Source: Thermoplasmata archaeon
GTDB lineage: Archaea; Thermoplasmatota; Thermoplasmata; UBA10834
Length of the DNA: 11,702 nt
Direction of reading: 5' to 3'
Assembly (NCBI GenBank): GCA_025457845.1
Contig: JALOTO010000033.1
Coordinates: 1 to 11,702 of the forward strand
The notes under the pieces were generated by a model that saw nothing but the letters and a program-made list of their open reading frames with translations, made no database searches and was not told the DNA's origin. Each line of letters opens with the position of its first letter. Position 1 is the first letter of the stretch. The translations under genes were made by a program, and so were the position numbers. Positions 1-6,242 of the stretch are shown here, in pieces.

Positions 1-1
1 C

Positions 2-136
2 CTGCTGGTACCCGGCGACCACTTCGGGATGGACGGGTACATCAGGATAGGCACGGGCCCGCCGACCGACTACCTCCTCAAGGGCCTGGACAGGGTGGAT
101 GAGCTGCTCAACGGGTTGGGGAAGGGCAGGAGATAG
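2..136 (+). CDS. PLP-dependent aminotransferase (class I/II), C-terminal fragment
   Basis: Only the last 44 codons and the TAG stop (134-136) are in the window; the 5' part lies to the left. The peptide has the typical end of class I/II aminotransferases: a VPG-x2-FG motif followed by a YIR(I/V) strand, where the arginine corresponds to the residue that binds the substrate alpha-carboxylate, and then a closing amphipathic helix rich in Leu, Asp and Arg. The family transfers an amino group between an amino acid and a 2-oxoacid using pyridoxal phosphate in the cytosol. The fragment does not show which amino acid is used. It is on the same strand as the ammonium transporter that follows, 142 bases away, so a nitrogen-related grouping is possible but not shown. 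Confidence 0.75.
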   Translation: MLVPGDHFGMDGYIRIGTGPPTDYLLKGLDRVDELLNGLGKGRR

Positions 137-205
137 CGTGAATGGCCGGGCGCGGCCTATGTAGGGCTACTTAGTCTACGTGAGCAAGGGATAAGACCCC
201 ATAGG

Positions 206-239
206 CCGTCCCACGCCGAAAGGCCCCGGCGCGGGACGG
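206..239 (+). other. GC-rich hairpin in the leader region of amt
   Basis: Bases 206-212 (CCGTCCC) pair perfectly with 233-239 (GGGACGG). After one A/C mismatch, 214-217 (CGCC) pair with 228-231 (GGCG). The loop is about 10 bases. A second, mutually exclusive hairpin can form from the right arm with the bases just after it (GGAC 234-237 with GTCC 242-245). The element lies 40 bases before the TTG start of amt and about 70 bases after the aminotransferase stop. It could be a transcribed leader structure or the end signal of the upstream gene; there is no T-run after it. GC-rich DNA makes chance hairpins common. Confidence 0.4.
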
Positions 240-278
240 GCGTCCGTCCTCCAGCCCGGGCCCAGAGGGGGAACACAG

Positions 279-1477
279 TTGATAGACACTGGAAACACGG
301 GATTCATGCTGGTCGCGACCAGCCTCGTCATGCTGATGACTCCGGGCCTCGCATTCTTCTACGGCGGGCTCGTGGGAAGGAAGAATGTCCTCTCGTCTCG
401 ATGGGCGTCGTGGACATCCTCTGGTTCGCGGTCGGCTACTCGCTCTGCTTCAGCGGAGGGGAAGGCGGCATCTACGGCAACCTGGACATGGCGTTCCTGA
501 ACGGCGTGTCCGTGACCTCCGAGTACGGGGACTTCGAGGGCGGGGCGCACATACCGCTGTACGTCTTCATCGCGTACCAGATGATGTTCGCCATCATCAC
601 TCCCGCCCTCATAAGCGGGGCGTTCACCAACAGGGTCAAGTTCAAGGCGTACCTGATATTCCTCGTCGGCTGGTCCCTGTTCGTCTACTTCCCGTTCGTC
701 CACATGGTCTGGGGCGGCGGCCTCCTGGCGGACTGGGGCGTCCAGGACTTCGCGGGAGGCATAGTCGTGCACGCCACGGCGGGCATGGCGGCGCTGGCAG
801 CTGTGTTCTTCGTCGGGCGTAGGAAGGTCAAGGAGTCGGGACCGCACAGCCTTCCATTGGTCGCCCTCGGCACGGGCCTGCTCTGGTTCGGCTGGTACGG
901 CTTCAACGCCGGGAGCGAGCTCAAGGTCGACTCGATCACCGCCCTCGCGTTCATCAACACGGACCTCGCCGCGTCCGTCGCGGCCATCACGTGGCTCTGC
1001 ATGGCATGGATCTTCGAGAAGAAGCCGAAGTTCCTCGGGCTGCTCACCGGCGCGGTCGCCGGCCTCGCGACCATCACTCCCGCGGCGGGTTTCGTCTCGC
1101 CGCAGGCGGCCCTCGTCATCGGGTTCCTGGCGGGCATGGTCTGCTATGGAGCCATATGGCTCAAGACCAGGATGAAATGGGACGACGCCCTCGATGTCTG
1201 GGGCGTCCACGGGGTCGGTGGCATCCTGGGCACGATAGCCCTCGGCGTGTTCGCCTGGAGCTCCATCAACGCGGCGAGCCAGGACGGCCTGCTCCACGGG
1301 AACTCGGAGTTCCTCGGGATACAGGTCGGCGCCGCCGCCCTGGCCGCGACCTGGGGGTTCGTCTTCACCTACGTCATGCTGTTCCTGATCGACAAGGTGA
1401 CCCCGGTAAGGACCGAGCAGTCCGCCGAGGAGATGGGACTGGACGAGTCGGAGCACGGAGAACAGGCGTACATCTGA
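279..1477 (+). pseudogene. amt: Ammonium transporter Amt, frameshifted by an apparent short deletion
   Basis: Amt/MEP/Rh channels conduct ammonium or ammonia across the cytoplasmic membrane. The reading starts at TTG 279, preceded by an AGAGGGGG ribosome site (264-271, 7-base spacer). The first 39 codons give the family's first membrane helix, ending in the conserved TPGLAFFYGG and RKNVLS stretches. The frame is then lost, and from about base 395 the family sequence resumes one frame away (VSMGVVDILW) to a TGA at 1475-1477. The bases expected for the conserved TMMQSF-like segment are missing, which fits a 19-base loss. The rest is intact and highly conserved: HMVWGGGLL, DFAGGIVVH with one pore histidine (residue 124 counted from ATG 401), and GVHGVGG with the other (270). 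No other stops or shifts are seen. The 401-1477 part alone (358 residues) lacks helix 1 and probably cannot work. No glnB/glnK follows, unlike many amt loci. Confidence 0.85.
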
Positions 1478-1501
1478 GCCGTCTACGGCCCTCGACCGAG
1501 G
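1478..1501 (+). other. Two small tandem hairpins directly after amt
   Basis: Immediately after the TGA, GCCG (1478-1481) pairs with CGGC (1486-1489) around a TCTA loop, and CCTC (1490-1493) pairs with GAGG (1498-1501) around GACC. They could act as an end signal or RNA-stabilising structure for amt, but the stems are short and no T-run follows, so support is weak. Confidence 0.2.
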
Positions 1502-1534
1502 ATGAGTCGGCAGCCCAGAGGAGGCCATCCCCGG

Positions 1535-1547
1535 CGAAAACGATATC
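1535..1547 (+). promoter_or_regulatory. Possible archaeal BRE/TATA-like element before the aldo/keto reductase
   Basis: The stretch CGAAAACGATATC is the only A-rich patch in the 111-base gap and resembles a purine-rich BRE joined to a weak TATA box. It lies about 45 bases before the ATG at 1589, which would give a leader of roughly 20 bases holding the GGGAG ribosome site at 1574-1578. The match is loose. Confidence 0.25.
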
Positions 1548-1588
1548 ACCCATGAACCTCAATCGCATGGCAAGGGAGACCTACGTAC

Positions 1589-2761
1589 ATGAAGCACCGT
1601 GACTTCGGGAAGACCGGCTTCAGGGTTTCAGCCCTCGGCTTCGGCGCCATGCGCCTGCCGACCAAGGACAAGAAGCCCATGGGCGAGAAGATCGATGCCA
1701 AGGCCGCTGAGAGGATGGTCCTGAAGGCCATAGAAGGCGGGGTCAACTACTTCGACACGGCCTACATGTACCACGGGGGGAAGAGCGAGGAGTTCCTGGG
1801 CAAGGTGCTCCAGGGCGGCCTGAGGGACGAGGTCAAGCTCGCGACCAAGTGTCCCGCCTACATGGTCAAGAAGCCGACCGACTTCGACAGGTTCCTGAGC
1901 ACCCAACTGAAGAGGCTCAGGACCGACCACATCGACTTCTACCTGTTCCACGCGCTCAGCGGCAAGACCTGGAAGGACGTCGTCCTCCGGCACCGGCTCC
2001 TCAAGCGGGCGGAGGCCGCGCTGAAGGACGGCAGGATAGGCCACCTCGGCTTCTCGTTCCACGACGACCTCAAGGCGTTCAAGACCATAGTCGACGGCTA
2101 CGACGGATGGGAGTTCTGCCAGATCCAGTACAACTACATGGACGTCAAGAACCAGGCCGGGACCGAGGGGCTGAGGTACGCCGCCTCGAAGGGCCTGGGC
2201 GTCGTCGTCATGGAGCCCCTGCTCGGAGGAAGGCTCTCCGACCCGCCCCAGGGACTGAGGCGGGAGCTGAAGGCGAACGGCAGGATGCTCGAGCCGTCCG
2301 ACCTCGCGCTCCAGTGGATCTGGGACCAGCAAGAGGTCTCGACCGTCCTGAGCGGCATGACGGAGATGAAGCACGTCATCGGGAACCTCGGATCCGCCGG
2401 GCGCTCCGGGGTCGGCACCCTATCGAAGGCGAAGAGGCAGGCGGTCGAGAAGGCCAGGACATGGTACAACGAGAGGACCCTCGTCCCGTGCACCGGCTGC
2501 AGCTACTGCATGCCATGCCCCCACAAGGTGAACATCCCGTCCAACTTCGAGGAGTACAACCTGGGTTACATGCACGACGACATCGAGGGCGCCAGGATGG
2601 TCTACGCCCGGTTCTTCAACACGAAGTCCAAGGCGTCTGCCTGCAAGAAGTGCGGGAAGTGCGAACCCAAGTGCCCGCAGAAGATACCCATACGAGAACG
2701 GCTCGAAGAGGTCGACGCGGTCCTCGGGAAGGGCAGGCCGTATCCCAAGAGGAAGGCCTGA
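1589..2761 (+). CDS. Aldo/keto reductase with C-terminal ferredoxin-like domain
   Basis: This 390-residue cytosolic protein belongs to the aldo/keto reductase branch that carries a C-terminal Fe-S domain (COG1453 type). Residues 1-280 are the TIM-barrel part. The catalytic tetrad is visible: Asp56 and Tyr61 in FDTAYMY, Lys87 in LATKC, His121 in YLFHAL. The tail has two cysteine clusters: C301, C304, C307, C310 followed by Pro, and C352, C355, C358, C362 followed by Pro, the second a classic CxxCxxCxxxCP. This suggests [4Fe-4S] binding and electron exchange with ferredoxin-like partners. The ATG at 1589 has a GGGAG ribosome site 10 bases upstream, and the protein starts with the family-typical RxFGKTGxxVSALGFGAMRLP. 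The substrate cannot be told from sequence. The length matches the family. A DsrE-like gene follows 66 bases later on the same strand. Confidence 0.9.
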   Translation: MKHRDFGKTGFRVSALGFGAMRLPTKDKKPMGEKIDAKAAERMVLKAIEGGVNYFDTAYMYHGGKSEEFLGKVLQGGLRDEVKLATKCPAYMVKKPTDFDRFLSTQLKRLRTDHIDFYLFHALSGKTWKDVVLRHRLLKRAEAALKDGRIGHLGFSFHDDLKAFKTIVDGYDGWEFCQIQYNYMDVKNQAGTEGLRYAASKGLGVVVMEPLLGGRLSDPPQGLRRELKANGRMLEPSDLALQWIWDQQEVSTVLSGMTEMKHVIGNLGSAGRSGVGTLSKAKRQAVEKARTWYNERTLVPCTGCSYCMPCPHKVNIPSNFEEYNLGYMHDDIEGARMVYARFFNTKSKASACKKCGKCEPKCPQKIPIRERLEEVDAVLGKGRPYPKRKA

Positions 2762-2795
2762 ACTGAAGACACGGCCGTTCGCCGCAAACGCTATC

Positions 2796-2827
2796 GTCAC
2801 AAGACGCCATCGCATGCCGGTTGTGAC
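2796..2827 (+). promoter_or_regulatory. Perfect 7-base inverted repeat abutting the dsrE-like start codon
   Basis: GTCACAA (2796-2802) and TTGTGAC (2821-2827) are perfect inverted copies 18 bases apart, with arm centres 25 bases apart. The right arm touches the ATG at 2828 and occupies the place where a ribosome site would be; no strong Shine-Dalgarno is seen there. It may be an operator for a dimeric regulator or an RNA stem gating translation. A chance occurrence is not excluded. Confidence 0.35.
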
Positions 2828-3181
2828 ATGTCGACAGACGTCCTCATCGTGCTGAACGATGCACCCTACGGGAACGAGAGGTCCTACAACGGGCTGAGGC
2901 TCGCAATCACACTCCAGGCGAAGGGCAACAGGGTCTTCATCTTCCTGATGGCGGACGCGGTCACGAGTGCCCTCCCTGGACAGGTGACCCCAGAGGGATT
3001 CTACAACATAGGCGACATGCTCGGCAGGGTCATCGAGAAGGGCGGTCGGGTCGCCGCTTGCGGAAGCTGCATGAAGGCAAGGGGACTCAGCGCAGAGGGC
3101 ATGATCGGACGGGTGGAGCAGGGCTCGATGGCACTCCTCTCGGAATGGACCGAGAAGTGCGACAAGATCCATTCGTTCTGA
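2828..3181 (+). CDS. DsrE/DsrF-family protein (sulfur-relay-like)
   Basis: This 117-residue soluble protein fits the DsrE/TusD fold family (COG1553). The N-terminal strand VLIVLNDAPYGNERSYNGLRLA, a middle hydrophobic strand (VFIFLMADAV, about 36-45), the cysteine motif C78-G-S-C81-MKARGL and the closing SEWTEKCDKIHSF match the family layout. In sulfur-transfer members, the cysteine in the CGxCxxARG region is the persulfide-carrying or redox residue. Here both C78 and C81 are present, plus C111. No DsrF, DsrH, TusA or dsrAB genes are in the window, so it is a stand-alone DsrE whose partner is unknown. It lies 66 bases after the aldo/keto reductase and may share its transcript, but the gap holds its own inverted repeat. 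Its end is convergent with arsC, 15 bases away. Confidence 0.85.
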   Translation: MSTDVLIVLNDAPYGNERSYNGLRLAITLQAKGNRVFIFLMADAVTSALPGQVTPEGFYNIGDMLGRVIEKGGRVAACGSCMKARGLSAEGMIGRVEQGSMALLSEWTEKCDKIHSF

Positions 3182-3196
3182 GGGTGCGCTCGATCG

Positions 3197-3670
3197 TCAG
3201 GGGTCGCCAAGCGTGAAGATTGGCGGCACCAACTCCGCCATGGATGTGGGCGGAGGTCGCTCCCGCAGACGCACGGCGAGGTCGCGGATCTTCGCCTCTA
3301 TCGTCCTCGCCACAGCCAGATATTTCTCACGAGATCCGCCGACGGGGTCCTCTATGCCCCAGTCCTCGCTCGGCACCCCTGGGACCACCATGCAGCCGCG
3401 CGGGCCGCCGCACCCCATGTGCACGACCAGATCGAGGGAGGTCAGGACCTCTCCGGGGAGGGACTTGGGCCTTGCCTGAGAGATGTCGACACCGAGCTCC
3501 ATCATTGTCGCGACCGCGCCCGGGTCCACACGGTCGGCGGGTTCCGTACCTCCGCTCAAGGGGTCGATGATGTCGGATGCGAGTTTCCGGGCGAACGCCT
3601 CAGCAATCTGGCTCCTGCAGGAATTCTTCACGCAGATGAATGCGACGCGATAGACCCTTGTCGGACTCAA
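3197..3670 (-). CDS. arsC: Arsenate reductase (low-molecular-weight phosphatase type)
   Basis: The 157-residue protein would reduce arsenate to arsenite in the cytosol so that the neighbouring Acr3 can export it. The phosphatase-type P-loop is clear: C13-VKNSC-R19-S, with N16 and S17 as in ArsC proteins. C87 (MGCGG) and C93 match the spacing of the second and third redox cysteines of thioredoxin-coupled ArsC, and DW-x3-DP (103-109) supplies the conserved aspartate loop. The start is TTG, decided by a GGAGGT ribosome site (plus-strand 3679-3684) with an 8-base spacer. That site lies inside the end of acr3, and the acr3 TGA and this TTG overlap as TTGA, so the two genes are translationally coupled. 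A generic protein-tyrosine phosphatase is unlikely given the three cysteines and the operon partner. Confidence 0.92.
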   Translation of the reverse strand: MSPTRVYRVAFICVKNSCRSQIAEAFARKLASDIIDPLSGGTEPADRVDPGAVATMMELGVDISQARPKSLPGEVLTSLDLVVHMGCGGPRGCMVVPGVPSEDWGIEDPVGGSREKYLAVARTIEAKIRDLAVRLRERPPPTSMAELVPPIFTLGDP

Positions 3671-4791
3671 GCGTGGCGACCTCCAATGGGAGAACCATCG
3701 GGTCCGTAGAATCTCCGTTTGATCCAGAGCGAGACGTGCACCAGGCCGAGCAGGACGGGCACCTCCATCAGAGGACCGATGACAGCAGTGAAGGCCTCAA
3801 TCGAGGAGATGGTGAAGGTGGCCACCGCCACTGCTATGGCGAGTTCGAAGTTGTTGCTGGCCGCGGTGAATGACTGGGTCGCGGACTGCCCGTAGTTGAA
3901 CCCGAGCCTGTGCGAGAGGGCGAAGCTCGTGAAGAACATCAGGAGGAAGTACGCCAGGAGCGGAAGCGCCACCTTTACGACGTCGAACGGCCGGCTCAGG
4001 ATCTCCTCGCCCTGGAGGGCGAACATCACGACTATTGTGAACAGCAGGCCGATGAGCGCGAGCCTGCCTATCTTCGGCGAGAAGACCGTGTCATACCACG
4101 CCCTTCCCTTGCGCCTGGCGATGAAGTACCAGCTGGCCACGCCCAGCGCGAACGGTATGCCCAGGAAAATGAGCACGTTCTTCGCGATGTCGGCCATGGT
4201 TATGTCGACGACGGCCGCCTCCGCGGTCGGGGACATCACGGGCGTCATGACGGTGATGAAGAAGTACGCCAGCACCGAGTACATGAAGATCTGGAAGACC
4301 GAGTTGAGCGCCACGAGGACGGCGCAATACTCGCAGTCCCCCTCTGCCAGCATGTTCCAGACCAGAACCATCGCGATGCACCTGGCCAGCCCGATGAGTA
4401 TGAGCCCATTCCTGAATGCGGTGGAGGTCTCGTCTCCCCCGGGGAATGCGAGCCACGCCAGCGCGAACATCAGAACGGGACCTACGGCCCAGTTGAGGAC
4501 GAGAGAGGTCGTGAGCATCCTCTTCGCGCCCCTCAGCTTCCCCAGCTCGTCGTACCGGACCTTGGCGAGGGGTGGATACATCATCACGAGCAGGCCGATG
4601 GCGATTGGAAGCGAGACATCGAAGATCTTGGCGGAATCGAGCGCATCCGGCAGTCCGGGGAACGCCGCGCCCAGCCCGACGCCGATGGCCATGGCCAGGA
4701 ATATCCAGAGCGTGAGGAGTTCATCGAAGAGGGACAGCCGCGCCTTCTTCGGTTCGCACGCACCGCCTGATGCCTCGGCCGACAAGCCCAT
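3667..4791 (-). CDS. acr3: Arsenite efflux permease Acr3
   Basis: This 374-residue, roughly ten-helix membrane protein belongs to the ACR3 (BASS superfamily) arsenite exporters. The family signature GLARCIAMVLVWN contains the conserved cysteine (C138), followed by ALNSVFQ (161-167) and the late NNFELAIAVA motif with Glu316. Cys138 and the glutamate are the residues known to be needed in characterised Acr3 proteins. Two additional cysteines, C153 and C156, follow C138 closely. The reading frame is open upstream to 4956, but the ATG at 4791 is preferred: it follows a purine-rich AGGTGGCAGGGAGAGG leader, gives normal family length, and the extra 55 residues are low-quality sequence lying in the AT-rich divergent promoter region. 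First gene of an acr3-arsC operon; no arsR or arsD is adjacent. Confidence 0.93.
   Translation of the reverse strand: MGLSAEASGGACEPKKARLSLFDELLTLWIFLAMAIGVGLGAAFPGLPDALDSAKIFDVSLPIAIGLLVMMYPPLAKVRYDELGKLRGAKRMLTTSLVLNWAVGPVLMFALAWLAFPGGDETSTAFRNGLILIGLARCIAMVLVWNMLAEGDCEYCAVLVALNSVFQIFMYSVLAYFFITVMTPVMSPTAEAAVVDITMADIAKNVLIFLGIPFALGVASWYFIARRKGRAWYDTVFSPKIGRLALIGLLFTIVVMFALQGEEILSRPFDVVKVALPLLAYFLLMFFTSFALSHRLGFNYGQSATQSFTAASNNFELAIAVAVATFTISSIEAFTAVIGPLMEVPVLLGLVHVSLWIKRRFYGPDGSPIGGRHA
3679..3684 (-). promoter_or_regulatory. Shine-Dalgarno site of arsC
   Basis: The plus strand reads ACCTCC, so the minus strand has a full GGAGGT eight bases before the TTG at 3670. It decides this start over any downstream alternative and lies within acr3 codons. 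Confidence 0.75.
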
Positions 4792-4820
4792 CCTCTCCCT
4801 GCCACCTTGATTGCAGAGGG

Positions 4821-4860
4821 TGGATTTTAGGATATCCAACTGTAGATATGGCGATTCTAC
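4821..4860 (-). promoter_or_regulatory. Probable acr3 promoter/operator region with two inverted repeats
   Basis: This AT-rich patch lies 30-70 bases before the acr3 ATG. On the minus strand, the A/T run CCTAAAATCCA (complement of 4821-4831) is a candidate TATA element. Two spaced inverted repeats are visible: TGGAT (4821-4825) with ATCCA (4834-4838), containing the palindrome GGATATCC at 4830-4837, and GTAGA (4842-4846) with TCTAC (4856-4860). Such positions would suit a repressor that senses arsenite or another signal. The regulator is not known; the divergent AbrB-fold protein is one candidate. Confidence 0.35.
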
Positions 4861-4887
4861 GAGAAACTCGCAACCGGACGTGGAACA

Positions 4888-4897
4888 ATTCAAATAC
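4888..4897 (+). promoter_or_regulatory. Candidate TATA box of the AbrB/ABC transporter unit
   Basis: ATTCAAATAC is an A/T-rich stretch preceded by purines (GGAACA), as expected for a BRE plus TATA box. Transcription would begin about 25 bases downstream, near 4918-4922, inside the tandem 18-base repeats. It would favour the start codon at 4947 or 4962 over the in-frame ATG at 4911. Confidence 0.35.
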
Positions 4898-4910
4898 ACG
4901 CACTCCATGC

Positions 4911-4946
4911 ATGAAAAGTACGAAATGTGTGAAAAGTGTGATATGT
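4911..4946 (+). repeat. Tandem 18-base direct repeat before the AbrB gene
   Basis: ATGAAAAGTACGAAATGT (4911-4928) is followed without a gap by GTGAAAAGTGTGATATGT (4929-4946), matching at 14 of 18 positions. The second copy ends directly at the ATG at 4947. The block is AT-rich against a GC-rich background and lies where the transcription start is expected, so it may be a double operator. AbrB-fold proteins often bind their own promoters. Alternatively, it may be the coding start of the gene in another frame (see findings). Confidence 0.5.
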
Positions 4947-5198
4947 ATGAACCCACACGGAATGGAGGTCTACGGCACAGTCAAGGTCGGCGATCGCGGC
5001 CAGATAGTCATCCCATCGGGGGCGAGGAAGAGACTCGGCATCAGGGCCGGAGACTTCATGCTCGTGGTGAGCACCCCGCAGGGTGACGGCATAGCCCTCA
5101 TCAAGGCGGACGTGGTCCGAGAGATGGTCAGGAAGATGAGCATCGGGCTATCCCAGACAGAAGAGGCACGGCCAAGGACGAGGGCCAAGAAGGCCTGA
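4947..5198 (+). CDS. AbrB/SpoVT-fold DNA-binding regulator
   Basis: The predicted 83-residue protein has a swapped-hairpin AbrB domain near its N-terminus: GTVKVGDRGQIVIPSGARKRLGI, then AGDFMLVV and GIALIKAD, the strand-turn-strand pattern that dimerises to bind DNA. A helical tail (about 55-72) and a basic end (RPRTRAKKA) follow. The start is uncertain: ATG 4947 has a weak GTGAT match 4 bases upstream; ATG 4962 is in frame five codons on and begins right at the conserved domain; ATG 4911 is also in frame. The gene lies 58 bases before an ABC ATPase and permease, an arrangement known in archaea, so it probably regulates that exporter. It is also divergent from the acr3-arsC operon and could affect it. 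Confidence 0.85.
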   Translation: MNPHGMEVYGTVKVGDRGQIVIPSGARKRLGIRAGDFMLVVSTPQGDGIALIKADVVREMVRKMSIGLSQTEEARPRTRAKKA

Positions 5199-5256
5199 CC
5201 GGGCATCACGGGCGGACGGTCCAAATGTCACATACATTGCGCACACAGGTGAGACG

Positions 5257-6240
5257 ATGAGCGGTAACATCATAGAGGTACAGGGGCTGACCCATTCGTT
5301 CGGGGACTTCAAGGCGGTCGACGACATCAGCTTCACGGTCGAGGAGGGCGAGATCTTCTCCTTCCTCGGACCCAACGGCGCCGGCAAGAGCACGACCATC
5401 AACGTGCTCACGACCCAGCTGGGATGTCAGAAGGGCTCCGCCAAGGTCTGCGGGTTCGACGTCAGCAAGGACCCGCATCAGGTCAAGAAGTCGATCGGCA
5501 TAGTCTTCCAGGACGAGGTCCTCGACAGGGACATGACGGTCAGGGAGACGCTTGAGTTCCACGGGCGCATCTACTCCATGCCCAGGGACCAGAGGCTCGA
5601 GCGGGAGAAGGAACTCATAGAGCTGGTCGAGCTCGGGGAGAAGGTGGACGAGAGGACCAAGAACCTGAGCGGCGGCATGAAGAGGAGGCTGGAGATCGCG
5701 AGGGGGCTGATGACCAGACCGCGCGTCCTGTTCCTCGACGAGCCGACGATAGGGCTCGACCCGCAGACCAGGCTCCGCATCTGGGACTACATCAAGGGGG
5801 TCAACGAGGAGGGCACCACGATCTTCCTCACGACCCACTACATGGACGAGGCGGACAGGCTCAGCGACAGGATCGAGATCATCGACCATGGCAGGATAAT
5901 CGCGTCCGGCACCGCCGACTCACTGAAGAACACGCTCGGGAAGGACATGATCTACCTAGAGACCGCGGACGACGACAAGGCCATGGCCATCACCAAGGGC
6001 GTGCCAGAGGTCTCCCATGCCAAGCGCATGCCGAAGGGGATCGAGCTCATACTCAACTCCGACGGCAGCAAGGTCATGCCGTCCATCCTGCGCGCCATCG
6101 AGGACGGCGGGATAGAGATCGGCAGCGTCAAGATGAAGAAGCCCTCGCTGGACGATGTCTTCGTGCACTACACGGGCAGGGAGATCAGGGACGGGCCCGC
6201 GGAGAACGGCTTTCCCAAGCGCGCTAGAAGGGGGCACTGA
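5257..6240 (+). CDS. ABC transporter ATPase (DrrA/CcmA-like exporter subunit)
   Basis: This 327-residue cytosolic subunit powers an ABC-2-type exporter. All nucleotide-binding motifs are intact: Walker A GPNGAGKST (38-46), Q-loop Gln85, signature LSGGM (137-141) followed by KRR, Walker B VLFLDEP with D161-E162, and switch His194 (TTHYMDEAD). After about residue 215 comes the C-terminal extension found in DrrA-like exporters, ending in SLDDVFVHYTGREIRD. The ATG at 5257 follows AGGTGAG (5247-5253), a good ribosome site. The stop at 6238-6240 is two bases before the permease start, so the two genes are co-transcribed. The substrate is not evident; drug, lipid or peptide export are all possible for this family. 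Confidence 0.94.
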   Translation: MSGNIIEVQGLTHSFGDFKAVDDISFTVEEGEIFSFLGPNGAGKSTTINVLTTQLGCQKGSAKVCGFDVSKDPHQVKKSIGIVFQDEVLDRDMTVRETLEFHGRIYSMPRDQRLEREKELIELVELGEKVDERTKNLSGGMKRRLEIARGLMTRPRVLFLDEPTIGLDPQTRLRIWDYIKGVNEEGTTIFLTTHYMDEADRLSDRIEIIDHGRIIASGTADSLKNTLGKDMIYLETADDDKAMAITKGVPEVSHAKRMPKGIELILNSDGSKVMPSILRAIEDGGIEIGSVKMKKPSLDDVFVHYTGREIRDGPAENGFPKRARRGH

Positions 6241-6242
6241 GC

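Noticed and set aside
137..278. A tRNA or small gene in the structured gap before amt
   Set aside because: No cloverleaf, TpsiC-like motif or plausible start with a ribosome site and open frame could be found; only hairpins are seen.
359..1549. Long minus-strand open frame (396 codons) opposite amt
   Set aside because: Its product is rich in Arg, Asp, Glu and Gly with no motif, typical of an antisense shadow in GC-rich DNA, while the plus strand carries clear Amt motifs.
1628..3172. Two long minus-strand open frames opposite the aldo/keto reductase and dsrE genes
   Set aside because: Both are complementary to well-supported genes and have biased, low-complexity composition without recognisable domains.
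3896..4810. Plus-strand open frame of 304 codons opposite acr3
   Set aside because: Shadow of the Acr3 gene; no membrane or domain pattern of its own.
4770..4946. N-terminal extension of the AbrB protein back to 4770
   Set aside because: It would overlap the acr3 start antisense and cross the promoter region; AbrB regulators of this type are short.
4792..4956. N-terminal extension of Acr3 by 55 residues
   Set aside because: It lies in the AT-rich divergent control region, contains no family sequence, and the ATG at 4791 gives normal length with a purine-rich leader.
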